A stretch of 64,000 bases of DNA, taken from assembly GCF_021917145.1 (NCBI RefSeq), contig NC_061070.1, positions 13,972,772-14,036,771 of the forward strand. Reading direction: 5' to 3'. Of this stretch, positions 57,705 to 64,000 are shown piece by piece (the first letter of the stretch is position 1; the number at the start of each line of letters is the position of its first letter). This DNA is from Hypomesus transpacificus (Eukaryota; Chordata; Actinopteri; Osmeriformes; Osmeridae). Below the pieces are notes generated by a model. The model was not told the DNA's origin. It made no database searches and worked only from the letters and a program-made list of their open reading frames with translations. Position numbers and translations under genes: made by a program.

Positions 57705-60227
57705 CTAAAAAAGACGTGAAATTAACACACTGGACCAAATGTATTAGACAATGACAGAATAAAAGAAAATGTGGCGCCTTTTTCTCAATACAATCCTTAC
57801 TTTCTTATATGTATGAAAACAAATATTTGATCAATATTGAATTTCCTTTAAGCAAATGTTGTGCATTCTAAAGGTTGTCAATTTAAAGCAAGAATGTCTA
57901 GAAGCTCAAGTCTATTTACAGCAAGCAACGTAAACGAGTCACTATTGACCATGCCAGACAAACTAGAAGACCTTAATCCAGACAATGGTATTAGGGACTT
58001 GAGGTTGTAGACGAGCAATGGGATAGAATGCCTGACAAGAGTCTTCCTTTCTCTATGGCATGATAAGGTTACACTAAATGCATCAAATAAACAGAAACAT
58101 CACAAGCCTAATCCTATAGGCCTGGATTGGTTTGCTTAATGCTAAGACCCTTTTGACCCATTTCTGTCACCTCTAGCATGTCAGCACCCACTCAAGACTT
58201 CAGAATATAACATCACCATGATTTCAGATTCAGATTATCTCATTTAACATCCCATGCAACTGCAACCAAAATCATCCCCTGCCAAAAAAATTATGTTAAT
58301 AATCCTAATCATGATCAATGAAATGGAACATAATTTTTTTGTAACCCTGGTTTTGAGAACAATGAGACGGAATTTGATCATTAACGTTTAACGTTTTAGA
58401 AAAAAGATTACACAATATTGCAGCAAACATTTAGAGGTATGCAATTACTTTAAATAGACTATGTTTTGTGATCTCATAAACATAGGGCCTAGCGCTTGGT
58501 TACATCATAGTATTACATAGTAGTAACAAATTCCTTTCATAAAATAGAGGCAGATTACGGCACTGTATCTAAAAATACATATTTTACAAAACCCTGGTGA
58601 AAATGGGCAGAAAACAGATTTGACTTTCACAAATGCAGTTTAATTAAGTCAACTGAGCAGAAACAACTTTTCAAACCATATATTTTTCTTCTATTTATGT
58701 TTATTTGGAAAACTACTAAACAACATTCACAATGATGATCTGACCATTGATTGCTCAGTCTAGTGGTTTAAGTGTACTTCAACTCAAGGCAGCAAGCTAC
58801 CAAGACCACTCTGCCTTAAGGTGAAGGTCTGAGATATTTCAGCCCCACTTGAAAGTTATTTAAAACCAATGATTAAATATAAAATGTGTTGAAGCAAACC
58901 TCTATAGCAGTCTTCTCTGACACAATATTACCAAGAGCAACACATCTATTTGAGAGCCATAATCCTGTTAGTCCTGAGGATTGGATGGCCTGTAATGTGA
59001 CAAAAACAGTTAGCATGAAACACTGACCTTCTATTACAGTGAAATGGTCCCTCGTCTCTCCCCTTGTCTCTCAAGAATGAATAGTCCTCTATTTTACAGT
59101 CCTTGTTAAATGTTTGCCCCCTTTGTTGTCAGTTATTGCACAGAGAGTGGACAGATGGCTGCCTGTGCCCTCAGACCGGCTGGAGTGAGGCTGGCTTTGC
59201 TATTAGTCCGTCCCCTAGCTTAGCCCAAGATAAGCCTCTACACAGGGCAAGTGAACCCGCATCCCTCGCCTAATTCTCCCTGTCAGTGCTACAAGAGAGG
59301 CGGTCTTCAGTAGAGGGATCTGCTTGATGGTGAGGCCTGAGGGCAGGGCAAACTGTCTCTTCGTCTGGACACTAGCCAGTACAGATACAGTGCTAGTTAC
59401 AGCCACTAAGGAAAGCTATGGAGGTATATTTTCTGTGGTCAACAAAACCAACAAACAAGCCAACTACAGTGGGTAACCCAAAGGGGTCGGTCTGTGACAG
59501 TTTTTTATACCATTAGCGTGCTAACCTTTTAGACTCTTTAGATTAAGTGTGGCTCTAGTACTAAAAATAAATCCTCCATGTCAATTTTTATTTAGTTCAG
59601 AAGAGCACTGGGCATGCCCATCAACAAAATGAGGGCAGAAGTGTACAATGAAGTGTTTAGTTATGTTTGGAATGACACAATGTCTTCATGGGGTGCTTTG
59701 ACCCCTCTCTGCCCCTCCCCCACGCCAAGCTCCTCCACCCAGTAATGAGGCCATAGTGGACACAATACAGCACTCTGCACCAGAGATGCATTCAACTGAG
59801 ATCTTAAATTGTAAAGGGAAATGAATCAGCGAAGCATAAGTGGCATATTTAATTACTGTTCACTGCAAGGAGACAACAACATCCTTTGTTAGATTCATGT
59901 CAGTCTCTTTCAGACCATGTGCTTAACCTTCCTACATAGAAAACAGGCTGCAGGCTCCCTCTTCATAGCAGCTTTATGCTGTGTGGGTGTATTGAAATAA
60001 GACAGACCATAGGATATCTGGATAGGGCTACATGAGTGGCTGATGCAAAGACAGACATTTTTAAGTACATTTACCATTTATTTCCATCTAGAGGAGCTGT
60101 GTCCTCATATCCAATAGAGACCCATCTTGTAGTATTATAGCCACAGGCCTTCAGATGTCAATTCCATTAGTTTAGCAATTGGTGATATGGATTTATTACT
60201 GTCAAGGCTCTCAAATTTTATACAAAG

Positions 60228-60280
60228 TTTGGCGTGAGATTAACATACCTGTCAACGTTTGGGTAACCATACCCTCCCGG

Positions 60281-60325
<45 letters not shown>

Positions 60326-60500
60326 GGGGGGGGGGGGTGATGTTTTCTGATTGGTATTTCACCCTGTGTAAGTCAAGACATCTATCATCTCAGTATGCCT
60401 GCGCCTCGTCCATTATATAGTGGGACAAGTGATCCCTTACTTCTCAGCGTGAGACATGGCTGGAATCTCACAGCGAATGCGTGAGACTTGAGAGCACTGA
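60228..60500. repeat. Possible dispersed repeat with (TG)n and G run
   Basis: The block starts with ACATACCTGTCAACGTTTGG and ends with a region containing GCGTGAGACTTGAGAGC. These recall the ends of a dispersed repeat seen in fish genomes, but I cannot name it. Inside lies a (GT)n tract (60283-60323) running into about 15 G (60323-60337). It sits 0.3 kb upstream of the mocos start. Confidence 0.35.
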
Positions 60501-60816
60501 CTGTTACTGTGCAGCAACTAATATTGTGTTTATGGAACTTAACTAATTTATTGCCCCCTACCGAACCTCCTGTAGTTTCTAAATTCGATTAAAACAAGTT
60601 AAATCCTTCGAGATACACACACTTCAGAATCGGACAGATCGATGTTTCCTGTTTAATGTTGATGGTTGTTAAAATAAGGAATCCATGTCCTTCTGAAAAG
60701 AGGAACTCAAAGTAAATCGTTTCGATACATTTCAACTCGTGAGCACCAAAGAGGTGGGCCTGTGGGTGGACTTCGAACTTTGTAAAAACCACTGAAACAC
60801 TTCAACACTTTACATC

Positions 60817-63760
60817 ATGCATAACAACAACATGCAGGAGAAACAGCTGGATTTTTCAAAACTATGCACGTTTGACAATTACAAGGAAGTCTGGAAGAAA
60901 TACGGTTACCCAAGTAACTTGTCTGATGTGTTACAACAGGACTTCAGAAGGATTAAAGGTACACTACTGGTGTTACCGATTGTTGCTTCAGCCCATTTCT
61001 TATCGATATGGGCCAATTTTTTGAAAAAACATTGGACCAAACGGCTACGAAATATTTCTTGGAGGGGAACCGTTTTCCGACTCGTTTTCTATTATCGTAT
61101 GCCAATGATCACAACGCTGTTTCTTACATAAAGATGCCGTTTTACACTTAGAAAAATATAGATGTGTAAAATTATTCCATCCCATGTTTCACAGGAATAA
61201 CTTACCTGGATCACGCTGCGGCCACTCTATATCCTGAATCGCTGGTGAGAAACTTCTGCCAGGATATCTCCACAAATGTGTATGGTAAGACTGTGAAAAT
61301 AACCTACCTTTGTATTGCAAATATATTTCAGCTCTTACTACTAGTGAATTGCTCTTGTATATATGTTCACAAGGTCACTCACTAGATGAATATATGGGTC
61401 TAGCCTTGTAAACATTTCAGACACGAGCCTATGACACTATGGGATCTTTTAATTTAACAGAATGTTTACTTCTGGGCTTTTACATTGTCCTCCATAGGCA
61501 ACCCTCACAGCCAAAACCCCAGCAGCAGACTAACATATGATACAGTGGAGCGTGTCAGAGACAGGTATCTTTATTGCCTTACATAGCAGACCTTTACTCT
61601 GAATGTCTCAGCTAACTAGGATAAGTAGTGAGTAATAAGAAGTGTAAACTCATTTTTAATGTCATTTTTCTAAAATAGACTTTCAATTTATTTCAGGGTA
61701 TTGCAGCATTTCAATACCACATCTGAGGAATACTCAGTGATTTTCACTTCTGGCTGTACAGCTGCACTCAAATTAGTGGCTGAGAGTTTTCCCTGGAGGT
61801 CTCCTACTGCAACAGAGGCAGGGGGCAGGAGTCAGTTCTGCTACCTGACTGACAACCATACCTCAGTGGTGGGCATCAGAGCAGTGACTTCAGCACTGGG
61901 AGTAGTTACTCTCCCTGTCTCACCACAGGAAGTGGAGACGAGAGCCAAAGATGGGCCACAGAATAAAGGCAATGGTTGCCAGACTCCACATCTTTTTTGT
62001 TATCCAGCTCAGAGCAACTTCTCAGGCAGAAGGTATCCACTGAGTTATGTGAAAGGCATCAAGGCAAGAGAGCTCTACCCAGCAAGTGACTACCAAGGCT
62101 TGTGGTTTGTCCTGCTGGATGCTGCCTCCTATGTCAGTTGCTCTCAGTTGGACTTGCAGGAGCACTCTGCTGACTTCATTCCCATCTCCTTCTACAAAAT
62201 GTTTGGCTTTCCCACTGGTTTGGGGGCTCTGCTGGTGAGGAATGATTGTGCAGCCTTTCTGAGGAAGGGTTACTTTGGAGGGGGGACGGCTGCAGCCTAC
62301 CTAGCAGGCGATGATTACTACGTGCAAACAACAAACATTTCTGACAGGTAGAAAATTAGATAAGTAATACATTTATTTAATTATGATGTTGGATATGTTT
62401 ACAAACGGTTAAGTCTATTTTACTTTTTCTTGGTATAGGTTTGAAGATGGCACTCTATCTTTTCTGGACATCATTTCTTTAAATCATGGATTTGATGCTC
62501 TGCAGACAATTACAGGTATTGCAAAGCCATAACATGACCCATTATTCACACTAGATTTGTCATCGTGAGTACACAGTTAAACAGCAACCTTTTTATTTTA
62601 AATGTTCTGCTTCAGGTGACATGGACAAGATCCAGATGCACACATTTGGTTTAGCACGCTATACCTACATGTTGCTATCCTGTCTTCATCATAACAATGG
62701 TAAACCAGTTGCTCAGATATACACTGCCAGCGAGTTTGAGAATCCAAGCACGCAAGGACCAATCCTCAATTTCAACTTGATTGACTGTCACGAACATACC
62801 ATTGGATACTCCCAGGTTAATTCAAGTGGTTCTGTTTTTATTCAGTGGCACTAGACTGTATTTTACATACAGATATTATCACCAAGTTTAGTCAACAAAT
62901 ATTTCATCTAGTAACAGTAAACATGAATGCTTACAAAAATGTCATTCCACTTTCTGATGCATTCCTCCGATATCTTATTCTGTTCAGGTGGAAAAGCTGG
63001 CGAGCCTTTTCAACATCCATGTGCGCACAGGTTGCTTCTGTAATATAGGTGCCTGTCAGCTTTTCCTTGGTACATCAGATCAAGAGGTGAAGAAAAACTT
63101 ACAAGTGAGTCATGAAGTGTGCCTTTTATGTACCTTTCACTTAAAGCAGTGAAAGGTACACAATCATCAAACATGGTTGTGGTCCTATTGTTTTCTTCAC
63201 TGCAGTGCAGGCATGAACAGGCAAAAGACCATGATTATAACTAATCATACATTAAGGGGGGCCACAAGGGGGTCCAATCTTGTTGTGTCCAATCCAATCA
63301 TTGTAAAATATTTCATATATGTTATATATTATTCTTATTTGCTTCTGCTATTTACCTCAAGGTTGGTCATGTGTGTGGAGATAACATAGACCTAGTGGAT
63401 GGCCGACCAACAGGATCTGTACGTGTTTCCTTTGGCTACATGTCAACCTTTCAAGACTGCAAGACATTCCTGAAGTTTGTGGTAGACTGCTTTGTAGAGA
63501 AACCTGTAAAGATGGATCAAAAGAGATGGAAAAGACTGAAATCAGCCACTTCCTTAGAAGACTCCAGTCCAGATCTGATTAGCAGAACGACTGAGGAGAA
63601 AGTTGGAAATGTTCACAGAGGAGCAATAAATGTCACTACAGAACCTTCGGTAAACACTTTTGAAGACAATGCCACAACCAAGGACACCAGGACCCATGGG
63701 AAGGGCCTCACTCTGGTGAACATTTACATATATCCCATCAAATCCTGTGCAGCATTTCAG
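60817..63760 (+). CDS. mocos: Molybdenum cofactor sulfurase, N-terminal part
   Basis: Eight exons, 60817-60958, 61195-61284, 61498-61564, 61697-62347, 62439-62515, 62616-62815, 62988-63104 and 63362-63760, encode the first 581 residues. Human MOCOS is 888 aa, so the 3' part is outside the window. The enzyme transfers sulfur from L-cysteine to the molybdenum cofactor of xanthine dehydrogenase and aldehyde oxidase. The N-terminal half is a NifS-like, PLP-dependent cysteine desulfurase. Visible features are YLDHAAATLYPES, TSGCTAALK, the DAASYVS Asp at about 241, the PLP-binding Lys at about 267 in SFYKMFGFPTG, a GGGTAAAY segment, and the RTGCFCNIGAC cysteine cluster at about 422-431, which includes the presumed catalytic Cys. 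A diverged linker follows. The last exon ends at LVNIYIYPIKSCAAFQ, the beginning of the MOSC N-terminal barrel. The donor at 63761 is clear. The start ATG at 60817 has an alternative Met five codons later. The gene is divergent from pcbp4. Confidence 0.95.
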
Positions 63761-64000
63761 GTCTGTACGTTTTTCTTCTCTGTATTGTTTTCTGGGCAGT
63801 CTGTAAATCTTCCAGGGAGATTACAGTTATCTGGAACCTTCAAAATCACATATCTTTCCGACTGCTAGATCCTTTAGATTGTATTTCAAGAATTGCTTAT
63901 TGCACTGACATTTTCTTCCACAGTTGTCAAATGTTTGGTAACCAAATGATAGTGACTTAACACTTTATCTGTCTAAATATCTTACTATTTACAAAGAGTT
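63761..64000 (+). other. mocos intron, runs off the window
   Basis: The intron begins with GTCTGT after the exon ending at 63760. No acceptor with a continuing MOSC frame is seen before the right edge. Confidence 0.6.

Larger units (their letters stand above)
56972..60816. other. pcbp4-mocos divergent intergenic region
   Basis: This interval holds the 5' leader of pcbp4 (-) and the promoter of mocos (+). A probable 5' UTR exon of pcbp4 lies at 57662-57704 and a repeat-like block at about 60228-60500. A GC-richer patch lies at about 59690-59770. I see no other coding exon; the rest is AT-rich. Confidence 0.5.

Overview
The window is nuclear DNA from a ray-finned fish (teleost). The genes are vertebrate genes with introns and GT-AG splice sites. 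The intergenic DNA is AT-rich and carries (TG)n and (AT)n microsatellites, decayed Tc1/mariner-like elements and tRNA-derived SINE-like copies. I cannot name the species. There are no bacterial, viral, CRISPR or operon-type features.

Layout from left to right. (1) 1-3.6 kb: fignl1 (+), an AAA+ ATPase of homologous recombination, with its whole coding region in one exon. (2) 6.7-17.0 kb: ikzf1 (-), the Ikaros transcription factor, with seven coding exons giving 521 aa. It lies tail-to-tail with fignl1. (3) 17-27.6 kb: the upstream region of ikzf1, which appears non-coding and includes GC-rich blocks, a long (TG)n tract and a decayed transposon. (4) 28.1-30.1 kb: a six-exon gene (-) that I assign, mainly from gene order, to spata48/spmip7. 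(5) 30.1-38.6 kb: a gene-poor stretch with transposon and SINE fossils. (6) 38.8-49.8 kb: vwc2/brorin (-), a secreted BMP antagonist with three coding exons and at least one 5' non-coding exon. (7) 51.3-57.7 kb: pcbp4 (-), a three-KH-domain poly(C)-binding protein with twelve coding exons and a possible extra 24-nt microexon. (8) 60.8 kb to the right edge: mocos (+), molybdenum cofactor sulfurase, whose NifS-like half is complete. The gene continues past the window, where the MOSC half should lie.

The order fignl1-ikzf1-spata48-vwc2 matches the block known from human 7p12, although I see no zpbp between spata48 and vwc2. pcbp4 and mocos lie on other human chromosomes, so an ancestral synteny break falls at roughly 49.8-51.3 kb. 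The genes do not form a common pathway; they are independent housekeeping, haematopoietic, sperm and neural genes.

I found no convincing new biological system. The observations most worth checking are the candidate pcbp4 microexon, a paired SINE-like repeat with internal inverted ends, a 53-bp-arm inverted repeat, a G-rich tract directly after the vwc2 stop codon, and uORFs in two 5' leaders. All exon boundaries were read by eye from splice consensus, reading-frame continuity and remembered family sequence. No alignment or transcript data were available.
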